Assembly (NCBI RefSeq): GCF_012396015.1 | Contig: NZ_JAAXOQ010000009.1 | Coordinates: 1 to 64,000 of the forward strand | Length of the DNA: 64,000 nucleotides | Direction: 5' to 3' | DNA from: Tsukamurella spumae | GTDB lineage: Bacteria > Actinomycetota > Actinomycetes > Mycobacteriales > Mycobacteriaceae | In this document: positions 28,183 through 36,920 of the stretch, one piece after another | Layout of the letters: each line of letters opens with the position of its first letter | How positions within the stretch are numbered: the stretch's first letter is position 1 | Translations under genes and position numbers: made by a program | The notes under the pieces: generated by a model | What the model was told of the DNA's origin: nothing | Seen by the model: only the letters and a program-made list of their open reading frames with translations | Databases searched by the model: none

Positions 28183-28933
28183 GCCGGCTGAGCAGTCCCG
28201 CTGCGAATACGCCGAGGCAGAGCGCGGCGAGGTAGGCGACGGCGCCGTCGGGCGACCAGGGCGGGGCGAAGATCAGCTCCTGCCCGCTCGCGTAGACGGC
28301 GTTGAGGAAGGGCATGTACCGCTGGGCGTTCGCCGCACCGGGGACGAGCGCGATGCCGGGCTCGACGATCTCCGCCCACCCGACGCCGGCGATCAGTGCC
28401 GCGATCGGGTGCCGGAGCAGGAGCCCGATGCCGATCGCGCCGCCGACCAGCAGGAACGCCGTGATGCCGCCCACCAGGACCATCCGCACGCCCGCGGCGC
28501 TCGCCAGCCGTACGTCGCCGTAGACGCGGGGGAAGACGTGGGGCAGCGCGGCGAGGGCGAGCGCGGTGAGGCCCGAGGTCGCGGCCGCGGCGAAGCCGCC
28601 GAAGACCAGCCAGCGGGCCGTGGCACTCACCGCGGGGCTCGGGGCCAGGAAGCGGTCCCACTCCCGGCGGGCCGATCCCGCCGCCGTGTACGCCGCGACC
28701 GCGCAGCACGCCACCGGGGTCAGCGACAGCAGCCAATAGGCGGAGTTGGTGGTCGAGACCGCGGTGACCTGGACGGACGACGCCAGTCGCGCGACCCGTT
28801 CCGCGAGGGCGGCGACCGCGAGGGTCACCGCGGCCGGGGCCGCGATCGCGAGCGCCAGGAGCACCGCACCCGCTCCGCGGGGCCCGCCGACCCGAATCGC
28901 CTCCGCGCGGGCGGCCCGGGCGAGGGCCGTCAT
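28139..28933 (-). CDS. ABC transporter permease subunit
   Basis: A 264-residue membrane protein with about six hydrophobic helices and an Arg-rich cytoplasmic tail. There is no family signature beyond ABC-2-type export permease character; the identification rests on the ATP-binding gene directly upstream, whose stop overlaps this ATG (28931-28933, ATGA). The substrate is unknown. Its end overlaps the convergent esterase gene by 44 bases. Confidence 0.75.
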   Translation of the reverse strand: MTALARAARAEAIRVGGPRGAGAVLLALAIAAPAAVTLAVAALAERVARLASSVQVTAVSTTNSAYWLLSLTPVACCAVAAYTAAGSARREWDRFLAPSPAVSATARWLVFGGFAAAATSGLTALALAALPHVFPRVYGDVRLASAAGVRMVLVGGITAFLLVGGAIGIGLLLRHPIAALIAGVGWAEIVEPGIALVPGAANAQRYMPFLNAVYASGQELIFAPPWSPDGAVAYLAALCLGVFAAGLLSRLRPRRCAWRPSPPR

Positions 28934-29595
28934 GCCGCGGTGCCGATCGCGCGGAGGTAGGCGGTCTCGAATGCGGCACCGTCGGCGAAGTCGCCCGGGA
29001 GGTGCTCCGCGACGATCCGCCCGCCCTCGAGCACGGCCAGCCGGTCGCCGGTGCGGAGCGCCTCGTCGAGGTGATGCGATGCGACGAGCACGCTCGCGCC
29101 GCGTGCGGCGAGGCGCGTGAGCACACCCCGGAACCACAGGGCCGCATCGATATCGAGGCCGTTGAGCGGTTCGTCGAAGACGACGGCGCCCGCGTCGGGG
29201 AGCAGTGCCGCCGCGACCGCGACGCGTTGCCGCCAGCCCAGGGACAGGGCCCCGATCCGGGCCCCGGCCACCTCGCCGAGGCCGGCGTCGCGGATCACGA
29301 CGTCCACGCGCGCGGGCGGGCACCCCGAACCCGCAGCGACCCAGCGCAGGTGGCGGTGGACGGTGTGCGCGGGGGCGGCGGCGTCCGGGCCCAGGTGCAG
29401 ACCGATGCTCCCGCCGGGATCGACGGTGCCCGCGCTGGGCCGGAGCAATCCGGCGACGGCGCGGAGCAGCGTCGACTTGCCGGCGCCGTTGCGTCCCAGT
29501 AGGTAGGTCACGGCACCGTCGGGGACGGTGAGGGTGACGTCCTGCAGGACTGGGCGCCGAGCGCGGTGCACCCGCAGCTCCTGGACGGAGATCAT
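28930..29595 (-). CDS. ABC transporter ATP-binding subunit
   Basis: A 221-residue ATPase. It has Walker A GRNGAGKST near residue 35, Walker B AVVFDEPLNGLD, the H-loop in VLVASHHLDE and a degenerate signature LSLGWRQRVAV (LSxGxxQ). This resembles ABC-2 export ATPases. Its ATG (29593-29595) overlaps the stop of the upstream secreted-protein gene (TGATG), and its stop overlaps the permease start, so three genes are translationally coupled. Confidence 0.88.
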   Translation of the reverse strand: MISVQELRVHRARRPVLQDVTLTVPDGAVTYLLGRNGAGKSTLLRAVAGLLRPSAGTVDPGGSIGLHLGPDAAAPAHTVHRHLRWVAAGSGCPPARVDVVIRDAGLGEVAGARIGALSLGWRQRVAVAAALLPDAGAVVFDEPLNGLDIDAALWFRGVLTRLAARGASVLVASHHLDEALRTGDRLAVLEGGRIVAEHLPGDFADGAAFETAYLRAIGTAA

Positions 29596-30059
29596 CAGGC
29601 GTTGCAGAAGATGGGCAGGCCGACGGCCTTGACGCCCTCGCACATCGAGCTCGAGGCGAGCTTCCAGTTGCCGCCCTCGCGGACGAAATCGACCTTCATC
29701 CGGACGGTGGGGATGCCGACCGAGCTCGCGGTCAGGTTGCCGGTGACCCGGTTGCCGTTTCGCGCCAGCGGGCCCGTCACCTCGCTGGAGCCGCGCGGCG
29801 CGCGGAACAGCCCCAGGGTGTACACGGTGCGGGGCACGACGACCGAGGACATCCCGCCCTCGACGTTGGCCGCCTTGTCCGCGTCACTGGCGGGCGTGGT
29901 GACGATGAACTGCACCAGGTCGTTCAGCTCGGCCGCGGTGGGGTTCTCCGAGGTGACGCGGAACCCGGCGCCGGGGGCGGCGAGGGCGGGAGCGGCGGGC
30001 GCGAGTGCGGCGAGGGCCACGAGGGTGGCGGCGACAGTGCGTGGGCGGATGGTCGGCAT
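29595..30059 (-). CDS. Secreted protein, low-molecular-weight antigen MTB12-like
   Basis: A 154-residue exported protein. The signal peptide has a basic start, a hydrophobic Ala/Leu core and an ALA-AP cleavage site near residue 28. The mature part carries PTAAELNDLVQFIV and a C-terminal region with KVDFVREGGNWKLASSSMCEG and FCNA; the two Cys probably form a disulfide. This matches the MTB12/CFP2 family, whose function is unknown. It leads an operon with an ABC ATPase and permease. A DtxR/IdeR-like box lies at 30124-30142. Confidence 0.72.
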   Translation of the reverse strand: MPTIRPRTVAATLVALAALAPAAPALAAPGAGFRVTSENPTAAELNDLVQFIVTTPASDADKAANVEGGMSSVVVPRTVYTLGLFRAPRGSSEVTGPLARNGNRVTGNLTASSVGIPTVRMKVDFVREGGNWKLASSSMCEGVKAVGLPIFCNA

Positions 30060-30123
30060 CGGGTTCCTCTCTTGCCGGACGGTGGTCGCCCGGATAAAAA
30101 GGAGTCTTACTCATTTAAATAAA

Positions 30124-30142
30124 TAAGGCAAGGCTGGCCTTG
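30124..30142. promoter_or_regulatory. DtxR/IdeR-like iron box before the MTB12-like gene
   Basis: TAAGGCAAGGCTGGCCTTG matches 12 of 19 positions of the iron-box consensus TTAGGTTAGGCTAACCTAA and contains a perfect dyad CAAGGC-TG-GCCTTG. It lies 65 bases upstream of the secreted-protein gene beside an AT-rich TTTAAATAAATAA tract suited to a promoter. It shares GGCAAGGCT with the box at 31998-32016. Confidence 0.45.
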
Positions 30143-30154
30143 TCGAGACTGTCG

Positions 30155-30838
30155 TCACACCGAGCGTGTCGCCATCGGAGCCAAGCGGACGCTGATCGCG
30201 CAGTCGCCGTGGGGATCCGGGTGCACGCGCACCGCGTACTGCGAGCCGAGCGAAGGCGAGGAGATCGCCAGGGCCTGCTCGATGGCGCCGCGGACCACGC
30301 CGCGCGCGATCTCGGGGGAGTCGCTCGCCAGGCTCTGCAGCGGGCATGCGCAGATCTGCAGAGTGTGGGTGCCGAACGCGCTGGTCGTGGACTCGATCTC
30401 GAAGCCGAGCCCGCGCAGGATCGTGCTCGCGACGGCCGCGGGGTCCGGCAGGCCGTCGGACGGCGCGGCGACGGCGCGCGACGCGGCCCACAGCCGGCCG
30501 GCATCCGCCGCCGCCCGTTCACGCAGCTCGGGCGTGGGGCCGAGCTGCGCGAGCAACAGTCCGAGGAGCTCGGCCGTCGGCGCCTGCGGGCGGGCGGCAT
30601 AGGTCACGCGCGGTCGGCCGACGGTCCGCCGCTTGTCCGGTGCGGTCTCGGCCAGCCCGGACTCCACCAGGTTGGTCAGGTGGAATCGGGCGGTACTCAC
30701 GTGGACGTCGAGCGCCGCTGCGACCTCCGTGGCTGTCAGTGGGCCCTGCGTGCGGATGAGGGTCAACACCCCGTCGCGTCCCGCCGACTCCATGTTCATG
30801 ACCTCCCGGACCTGCTCGCCCGGGGCCCGGGCGTTCAC
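30155..30838 (-). CDS. Winged-helix transcriptional regulator (COG2345-like)
   Basis: A regulator of up to 227 residues. An ArsR/MarR-like winged helix lies in the first third (GPLTATEVAAALDVHVSTARFHL, then a basic RRTVGRPRVTY wing). The C-terminal domain includes LQICACPLQ, two Cys flanking Ala, the position where SufR-like proteins of this group bind an Fe-S cluster or metal. The GTG at 30836-30838 overlaps the cupin stop (GTGA). An internal ATG at 30791-30793 with GGGAGG eight bases upstream is an alternative start. It is the last gene of an iron-box-controlled operon, so iron or redox sensing is plausible. Confidence 0.75.
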   Translation of the reverse strand: MNARAPGEQVREVMNMESAGRDGVLTLIRTQGPLTATEVAAALDVHVSTARFHLTNLVESGLAETAPDKRRTVGRPRVTYAARPQAPTAELLGLLLAQLGPTPELRERAAADAGRLWAASRAVAAPSDGLPDPAAVASTILRGLGFEIESTTSAFGTHTLQICACPLQSLASDSPEIARGVVRGAIEQALAISSPSLGSQYAVRVHPDPHGDCAISVRLAPMATRSV

Positions 30839-31152
30839 CCCACCAGTATGAGGGTGACGTCGGCGTCGGTGACCGCGGTGAGTGAGTGCGGTACCCGCGC
30901 GTCGATCTGCGCCGCGCGCCCGGGCTCGAGGAGGGTCTCGTCGCCGCCGACCTCGAGGGTGACGGTGCCGCGTTGCCCGAGGAGCACGATCGGGCGCGGT
31001 GCACTGTGACCGGGCATGCTCTGACCGGCGGCGAAGGTGAGTTGGATGATGCGCGCGGCGTCGGTGCGCTGCCGCAGGCTCACGTCGGGTGTGTCGCCGT
31101 CCTTCGCGGTCCCCGTGGCGAGTCCGTCGACCGCTGCCCAGCCCGCGCTCAC
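30835..31152 (-). CDS. Small cupin-domain protein
   Basis: A 105-residue single-cupin protein. GQSMPGHSAPRPIVLLGQRG and a later LLEPGRAAQIDARVPHSL correspond to cupin motifs 1 and 2, giving a metal-binding His set. The function is not determinable; many such proteins sense or bind small ligands. The GTG start (31150-31152) overlaps the methyltransferase stop, and its own stop overlaps the next gene's GTG, so it is the middle gene of a coupled triple. Confidence 0.75.
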   Translation of the reverse strand: MSAGWAAVDGLATGTAKDGDTPDVSLRQRTDAARIIQLTFAAGQSMPGHSAPRPIVLLGQRGTVTLEVGGDETLLEPGRAAQIDARVPHSLTAVTDADVTLILVG

Positions 31153-31955
31153 GCTTCCGCTCGCTTCACTGCGACGATCTCGATCGCGGCCAGGTTGGCC
31201 TTGTGCCGGGTGAACACCGAGCGCATCGCGAGAATGCGTTTGCGAGCCGCACCGTCGCGCAGGACATTGCCCACGAACCGCAGGGTCCGCACCAGGCCCT
31301 CGTCGGCGATCACCCGCCGCGGCTCGAGCAGCGCCATCGGCGCGAATCGCACCACCTCGACATCGAAGCCCGAGCGGTCGAGCGTCGCACGCCATTCGTC
31401 CTCGGTGAGCGGCCGCGCATTCACCTTGATCGACCGGGCGAGCGCCTTGCGGATCTCGGTCTTGGTCTCGTCCGGCAGCGTGTCCGGATGCAGGGCGAGT
31501 TCGTGGATCGCGTACCGGCCTCCGGGACGCAACACGCGATGCGCCTCGTCGGCGATCTCCTTCTTTCCGCGCTCGGTCTGCATCGTCAGCATCGCCTCGC
31601 CGATCACGACGTCGGCGCTGGCCGCGTCCAGGCCGGTGTGCTGAGCTTCCGCGACGACGACGCGACCGTTGGCGCCCACCGTCGCGCCGGTCCACCCCGC
31701 CGCCGCGGGGTCGGACTCGACACCGACGTACGACGCCGGCGAGCGGCTGACGATCTCGGCGGCCGTCTTCCCGAGGCCCGGGGCGAGCTCGACCACGTCG
31801 GCATCGCGCAGACCCGCGTCGGTGAGCAGGTCCTCGGTCATCTTCCGGCCGCCGGGCCGGAGCACCCGCTTGCCCAGGCGGGCGAGCAGCCAGTGCCCGG
31901 GCAGGTCCTCGGTCCTGCGAGCGTGCAGCGGAAGTTCGTTGGTGGGTTCGGGCAT
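31149..31955 (-). CDS. SAM-dependent methyltransferase
   Basis: A 268-residue class I methyltransferase. The SAM-binding motif I is DVVELAPGLGKTAAEIV near residue 53, followed by the acidic ribose-binding VGVESDP, and EAHRVLRPGGRYAIHEL is motif post-III. The C-terminal half (LTEDEWRATLDRSGF) resembles UbiE/arsenite-type methyltransferases. I use the ATG at 31953-31955 with a GAGAGGCGG ribosome-binding site; a longer frame would start inside the iron box. First gene of the operon with the cupin and regulator; substrate unknown. Confidence 0.83.
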   Translation of the reverse strand: MPEPTNELPLHARRTEDLPGHWLLARLGKRVLRPGGRKMTEDLLTDAGLRDADVVELAPGLGKTAAEIVSRSPASYVGVESDPAAAGWTGATVGANGRVVVAEAQHTGLDAASADVVIGEAMLTMQTERGKKEIADEAHRVLRPGGRYAIHELALHPDTLPDETKTEIRKALARSIKVNARPLTEDEWRATLDRSGFDVEVVRFAPMALLEPRRVIADEGLVRTLRFVGNVLRDGAARKRILAMRSVFTRHKANLAAIEIVAVKRAEA

Positions 31956-31997
31956 CGCGCCGCCTCTCTCGGTATTTAACGGAGAGTATTGCACTAA

Positions 31998-32016
31998 ATA
32001 GGTGAGCCTTGCCAAT
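31998..32016. promoter_or_regulatory. DtxR/IdeR-like iron box before the methyltransferase operon
   Basis: On the reverse strand ATTGGCAAGGCTCACCTAT matches 14 of 19 positions of the iron-box variant TTAGGTTAGGCTCACCTAA known from actinobacterial DmdR/IdeR targets. It lies 43 bases upstream of the methyltransferase ATG. Confidence 0.55.
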
Positions 32017-32089
32017 GCCTATCGCGACGGGTCGCCCACAGTACCGCGGACGCGGGTAGGTTCGATCACCTCGACGAAGGAGACCTGAC

Positions 32090-32443
32090 ATGGCCCTCAC
32101 ACTGCAGATGATCAACCTGGACTGCGCCGACGTCGCCGGACAGGCGGCGTTCTGGTCGCAGGCGCTCGGCGTGCCCGTCGACGAGAACGACGGCAACGCC
32201 TTCATGCGCACCGTCGGATATCAGAGCCCCGCGCTCCCGCGCATGATGTTCCTCAAGGTGCCCGAGGGCAAGACCGTGAAGAACCGGATGCATCTCGATC
32301 TGCACGCGGACGACCGCGCCGCCGAGGTCGCGCGGCTCGTGGCCCTGGGCGCCACGCACCTGCGCGACCACGACGAGTGGGGTGTGCAGTGGGCCGTGCT
32401 GACGGATCCGGAGGGCAACGAGTTCTGCATCGCCCAGGGGTGA
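32090..32443 (+). CDS. VOC-family (glyoxalase/bleomycin-resistance-like) protein
   Basis: A 117-residue single VOC-fold protein. N-terminal LTLQMINLDCADVAGQAAFW, central NRMHLDLHADDR and C-terminal LTDPEGNEFCIA are the usual VOC elements, with His and Glu candidates for metal binding. It is preceded by GAAGGAG about eight bases before the ATG and diverges from the methyltransferase operon. The substrate is unknown. Its stop lies one base from the convergent irtB stop. Confidence 0.88.
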   Translation: MALTLQMINLDCADVAGQAAFWSQALGVPVDENDGNAFMRTVGYQSPALPRMMFLKVPEGKTVKNRMHLDLHADDRAAEVARLVALGATHLRDHDEWGVQWAVLTDPEGNEFCIAQG

Positions 32444-32444
32444 T

Positions 32445-34184
32445 TCAGCGAGCGTCGGTGAGCCGCCACGCCGCCGCGGAGTCCTGAGCGCGCCAGAACC
32501 GCGCGAACGGTCCGCCGGCGGCGAGCAGCTCGTCCGGTGTTCCGGATTCGACGATCCGCCCGTCGTCGAGCACGATCACGCGGTCGGCCCGCCGGATCCC
32601 CGCCCGACGGTGCGCCACGATCACCCGGGTCCGCGCGGTCGCGTCGGCGGACAGGGCATCGACGACCGCCCGCTCATTGACGTTGTCGAGCGCGCTCGTC
32701 GCCTCGTCGATGAGCAGGATCGGGGCGGGCTTGAGCAGGGCCCGGGCGATGCTCACCCGCTGGCGCTCGCCGCCCGACAGCGCGGTCCCGGCCTCGCCGA
32801 CCCGCGCGTCGAGGCCGCCCGGGATCCGGTCGACCAGCTCGTCCACGCGGGCCAGTGCCGTGGCCGCCGCGATGCGCTCGGGCGATGCCGCGAGGTCACC
32901 GGCGCGGACGTTCTCGGCGACGGTGCCCGCCACCAGATGGGGCTGTTGGAAGACCACGCTGGTCAGCGCCCTACGCGAGGCGAGGTCGAGGTCGGCGACA
33001 TCGGCGCCGTCGACCAGGATGCGGCCGGACACCGGTTGGTACAGGCCGGCGAGCAGGCCGAGGATCGTGCTCTTGCCCGATCCCGACGCTCCGATGATCG
33101 CGGTGGTGGAGCCGGCCTCGAGGACGAGATCCAGGTCGCGGAGCACCGGGTGGTCGGGGTCGTCGTAGTGGAAGGTGACGCCCTGGAACTCGATGCGGGG
33201 CGCGCCGTCGATCGCGCGGGCCGCGCTGCCGGTCGGCGCGATGGGACCGTCGAGCACCGCCTTGATCCGCCGCATGGTCAGCCGCGTGGACTCCAGACCG
33301 CCGGAGAGGAGGCCCAGCGTGGTGAAGGGCTCGAGGTAACGCACCGCGACCACGATGAGGGCGACCGCGGCGGGCGCGGTGAGATCGCCGCGCAGGGTGA
33401 GCCAGGCGGTGGTGCCGGCGAGCGCGAAGAGCGCGATCTGCCCGGCGACGCCGAAGACGATCTGCCCGGGGACCTGGAGGAGCAGCAGACGCATGGTCGC
33501 GCCGTGCTGGCGGCGCAGCGCCTCGCCCGCGAGGCTGCGCTCCGGCTCGACCCGACGGGAGACGCGCAGCGCCTGCTGGGTCCGCGCGAACTCGATGACC
33601 CGCTCGCCGAGCAGCGCGTTCGCCTCGTCGGCGAGGTGGTCGGCCCGCCGGCTGATCGCTCCGCCGGCCCACAGCGCCCCGAGCAGCAGCGGCACCCCGG
33701 CCAGGGCGACCAGGCCGAGCTGCCATGCGATCGGCACCAGTGCCAGGCCGAGCGCGACGGGAAGGAGCAGCGCCGTGAACAGCGGTAGCACCAGGTAGAC
33801 GACGAGACCGACCAGATCGGGTCCGGCCGCGGCGATCGCCTGCCGGGCGGTCGAGACATTGTCCGCGCCGAACCAGGTGAGTTCGATCCGCGAGAGTCGT
33901 TCGGCGACCGCGTGCTGGGCGCTGCTCAAGGTGTGGAAGCCCAGCTCGTAGGCGGCGCGCGAGGTCGCGGCATCGATGATCCAGCCGAGGACGGCTGCCG
34001 CGGTGAGTGCGCCGAGCCACCCGAGCGCATCGGAGTTCCGGCCCTCGAACAGGGCTGTGAGCAGGGGGATCAGCAACACCACCCCCGCGGCGCGAGCCGC
34101 GACCGAGACGAACGCGAGCACCAGGAAGCGCACCACGAGCGGGCGTCGGTCGTGGGGGAGCAGGGCGAACAAGGTGCGGATCAT
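32445..34184 (-). CDS. irtB: Siderophore ABC importer subunit IrtB
   Basis: A 579-residue half-transporter of exporter-like (type IV) fold. The six-helix membrane domain covers about residues 1-310. The NBD has Walker [10 protein letters not shown] near 370, Q-loop FQQPHLV, signature [16 protein letters not shown] and Walker [14 protein letters not shown]. tuberculosis IrtB has the same length. IrtB pairs with IrtA to import ferric carboxymycobactin-type siderophores. The ATG overlaps the irtA stop (ATGA). Confidence 0.9.
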   Translation of the reverse strand: MIRTLFALLPHDRRPLVVRFLVLAFVSVAARAAGVVLLIPLLTALFEGRNSDALGWLGALTAAAVLGWIIDAATSRAAYELGFHTLSSAQHAVAERLSRIELTWFGADNVSTARQAIAAAGPDLVGLVVYLVLPLFTALLLPVALGLALVPIAWQLGLVALAGVPLLLGALWAGGAISRRADHLADEANALLGERVIEFARTQQALRVSRRVEPERSLAGEALRRQHGATMRLLLLQVPGQIVFGVAGQIALFALAGTTAWLTLRGDLTAPAAVALIVVAVRYLEPFTTLGLLSGGLESTRLTMRRIKAVLDGPIAPTGSAARAIDGAPRIEFQGVTFHYDDPDHPVLRDLDLVLEAGSTTAIIGASGSGKSTILGLLAGLYQPVSGRILVDGADVADLDLASRRALTSVVFQQPHLVAGTVAENVRAGDLAASPERIAAATALARVDELVDRIPGGLDARVGEAGTALSGGERQRVSIARALLKPAPILLIDEATSALDNVNERAVVDALSADATARTRVIVAHRRAGIRRADRVIVLDDGRIVESGTPDELLAAGGPFARFWRAQDSAAAWRLTDAR

Positions 34185-36823
34185 CGGGTCTGTCCCATCG
34201 ACGGGGCCGCGGGGCGCGCCGCGTCCCAGAGCGAGCGGTAGGCGCCGCCCGCGGCGAGCAGGTCGTCGTGTGTGCCGTGCTCGACGATCCGGCCCCCGTC
34301 GAGCACGACGATCGCGTCGGCGTCGGCGACGGTGTGCAGGCGGTGCGCGATGACGAGCACCGTGCGGCCCGCGGCGAGCCGGCTCAGGGACTCCTGCACG
34401 AGGTACTCGGATTCGGGGTCGGCGAACGCCGTCGCCTCGTCGAGCACGAGGACCGGCGCGTCGGCGAGGATCGCCCGGGCGATCGTGAGGCGTTGGCGCT
34501 CACCGCCGGACAACGCGGGATCCCGTCCGAGCGGCGTGTCGTAGCCCTGGGGCATGCGCAGGATCCGCTCGTGGATGTTCGCCGCCCGGGCCGCATCCTC
34601 GATCCGCTGCGGGGTGGCGTCGGGGTCGGCCAGCGCGATGTTCTCGGCGACCGTGCCCACCACCAACTGTGTCTGCTGCAGCACGAATCCGAGACGGGCG
34701 TACAGCTCGTCGGCCGTCAGCGTCGAGATGTCGCGGCCGCCGACGGAGATCGTGCCGGCGTCGACGTCGTGGAACCTGGCGAGCAGAGCGGCGAGCGTCG
34801 ACTTGCCCGAGCCCGACGGCCCGACCAGTGCGGTCACCGTGCCCGGCGCCAGGCTCATCGAGATGTCGTGCAGCACGGGAACGTCCGGTCGGTAGCCGAA
34901 GGTCACGCCGCGGACCTCCACGGCGCCGGGCGCGACCGCCGCGGCATCGTCGCCCGACGGTGCGCGCGTCGCCAGCTCGGGCTCGTCCAGGACGGTCTGC
35001 AGGTCGCGGGCGGCGATCATGCCGGAGCGCAGCCCGCTCAGGCCGTAGCCGATCCCGAGCAGTCGGACGCCGAAGGTCGCACCGAGCAGGAGGAAGGGCA
35101 CCAGATCGACCGGCCGGGTCCAGCCCTGGATCACGAAGAGCGTTCCAGCGGAAGCGATCACCCACAGGAACGTGGTGGGACGGGTCACGATGTCCATCAC
35201 GGTCTTGGTGCGCACGAACGGGCGCTGCCAACCGGCGAGGAAATCGATGTAGCCGTCCAGGCTCCGCTGGAAGCCGGACGCGAGCACGCCGCCGAACACC
35301 CGGATCACGGGCTGCGCGTCGAGGTAGGCGCCCGCCTCGCCGCCCATCCTGTCGACCCACGCCTGATGCTGCGGAATCTGTGCCGACGATCCGATCACCA
35401 TGCGGTACATGGCGATCACGTACCCGAGCACCGGCAGGAGGAGGAACAGGGCGATGCCCCAGTCCACCGTGAACAGGTAGACCAGTACGGCGATGGGCGC
35501 CACCACCGCGGAGACGGCGTCGAGCGTCGCATGCGTGACGAGATAGTGCAGGGCGAGCGTGTTGTCCTGGATCAGAGTCTTGACCCCGCCGGAGCTCCGC
35601 GCGGAGAACCAGCCGAGGGGCAGCCGGGCCAACTTGCCGAGCAGGCGGCCGCGCAGGTCGCGCGAGAAGCGCGCATCGACGGCGTGCAGCCATAGCATGA
35701 GCGCCGACTCGAGGAGCGTGCCCACGCCCAACAGCACGATCGCCAGCACGCCGATCGACCACAGGTCCGCCGCGGGTGCGCCGTCCAGCAGCCGCCGGCT
35801 CAGCTCGATGAGCAGCAGGTAGGGGGCGAACTGCAGCAGGGTCACGACGGCCTGCGCCACCCCGGCGAGGATCAGCGTGCGCTTGAGCGGTGCGAGCAGT
35901 CGTCCTGCGCCGGCCGCGCGCCAGTGGCCCTGTGGAGCAGGGGTTTTCGACGGTGCATCGGGTCTCGGGTCAGGACGGATGACGGCCCCGTCGGACCCGG
36001 TCTCCGGCGCCTGCACCCCGGACGCGGGGGCGGCCCCATCGGGCTCGGAGGGCGATGCGGCACCGTCGGACTCGGGACTGACGGGGGCGCGCTCCTTGCC
36101 CATGGCCTTGCCCTGCGACCAGTAGGCGAGGGCGTGCGTCTCGGATCGCGGGAAGCCGAACTCCTTGAGCCGCGCACGAATGAGCTTGAGCGATCCCTGT
36201 TCCGGCCCCGCCCATGCGTACCAGTTCGACCAGTCGCGCGGCTCGAGGGCGTCCGCGAGCGAGTGCGCGCCCGCGCGATGCACCCAGTGCACCCGGAGCC
36301 GGGGGTGCGGGTTGATCGGCAGCTCGCGGTCGGCGGGCTCGTGCTCCTCGAGGTAGGCCTCGACGGGGATCTCGGGCGGCATCGCGGCGATGATGGTGTT
36401 GATGGCGGGGATCGACGCGGAGTCGCCGATCAGCAGGTAGCCGGCGGGCGGAGCATCCTGCGGGATCTCGAGCGGGACCGAGCTCATGTAGTTCACGGCC
36501 AACTCGTCGCCCGGTTCCGCGGAGCGCGCCCAGTTCGACGCGGGACCCGCGGGCTCGTGCAGCACGAAGTCGAGGGCGAACCGACCGGACGGGGCGTCCA
36601 CCTCGGAGAAGGTGTACGCGCGCTGGAACTCCTTGCCCGAGTCGTCGGGGAACCAGCAGCGGATCCAGGAGGTGGGACCGTCCGAGACGACGTCGAAGAG
36701 CGTGTCGGAGTGGAACCGGATCCGGATGCAGTGCGCGGCGCGCTGCTCCTTGTCCACCACCGTGATCGCGTAGTCCTGCGCGCCGAACGCCCGCATGACC
36801 GCCCCGCTGAACCCGCGTGCCAT
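34181..36823 (-). CDS. irtA: Siderophore ABC importer IrtA with fused siderophore-interacting reductase domain
   Basis: An 880-residue fusion. The N-terminal siderophore-interacting (SIP) FAD-binding domain covers about residues 1-250, with [12 protein letters not shown] as the flavin-binding RxYT motif and [13 protein letters not shown] in the NAD(P)H lobe. After an Asp/Pro/Ser-rich linker (about 250-300), a type IV ABC membrane domain and an NBD follow ([36 protein letters not shown]). This is the IrtA layout: iron-siderophore import with cytoplasmic-side reduction. A strong iron box lies 63 bases upstream. With irtB it forms a two-gene operon. Confidence 0.93.
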   Translation of the reverse strand: MARGFSGAVMRAFGAQDYAITVVDKEQRAAHCIRIRFHSDTLFDVVSDGPTSWIRCWFPDDSGKEFQRAYTFSEVDAPSGRFALDFVLHEPAGPASNWARSAEPGDELAVNYMSSVPLEIPQDAPPAGYLLIGDSASIPAINTIIAAMPPEIPVEAYLEEHEPADRELPINPHPRLRVHWVHRAGAHSLADALEPRDWSNWYAWAGPEQGSLKLIRARLKEFGFPRSETHALAYWSQGKAMGKERAPVSPESDGAASPSEPDGAAPASGVQAPETGSDGAVIRPDPRPDAPSKTPAPQGHWRAAGAGRLLAPLKRTLILAGVAQAVVTLLQFAPYLLLIELSRRLLDGAPAADLWSIGVLAIVLLGVGTLLESALMLWLHAVDARFSRDLRGRLLGKLARLPLGWFSARSSGGVKTLIQDNTLALHYLVTHATLDAVSAVVAPIAVLVYLFTVDWGIALFLLLPVLGYVIAMYRMVIGSSAQIPQHQAWVDRMGGEAGAYLDAQPVIRVFGGVLASGFQRSLDGYIDFLAGWQRPFVRTKTVMDIVTRPTTFLWVIASAGTLFVIQGWTRPVDLVPFLLLGATFGVRLLGIGYGLSGLRSGMIAARDLQTVLDEPELATRAPSGDDAAAVAPGAVEVRGVTFGYRPDVPVLHDISMSLAPGTVTALVGPSGSGKSTLAALLARFHDVDAGTISVGGRDISTLTADELYARLGFVLQQTQLVVGTVAENIALADPDATPQRIEDAARAANIHERILRMPQGYDTPLGRDPALSGGERQRLTIARAILADAPVLVLDEATAFADPESEYLVQESLSRLAAGRTVLVIAHRLHTVADADAIVVLDGGRIVEHGTHDDLLAAGGAYRSLWDAARPAAPSMGQTR

Positions 36824-36885
36824 ATCGCCGCCCTCCCGCCGCGCGCCCGGGCGCGGGTGCGTCGGGGCGTCGAGGCCATCGGTAT

Positions 36886-36904
36886 GGAGGTTAGCCTAAG
36901 CTCG
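36886..36904. promoter_or_regulatory. DtxR/IdeR iron box before irtA
   Basis: On the reverse strand the 19-mer CGAGCTTAGGCTAACCTCC matches 14 of 19 positions of TTAGGTTAGGCTAACCTAA, including a run of 12 (TTAGGCTAACCT). TTAGGCT within it also provides a possible -10 hexamer (TAGGCT), so iron-loaded repressor would cover the irtA promoter. Confidence 0.75.
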
Positions 36905-36920
36905 GTCTTTCGTCGACGGG

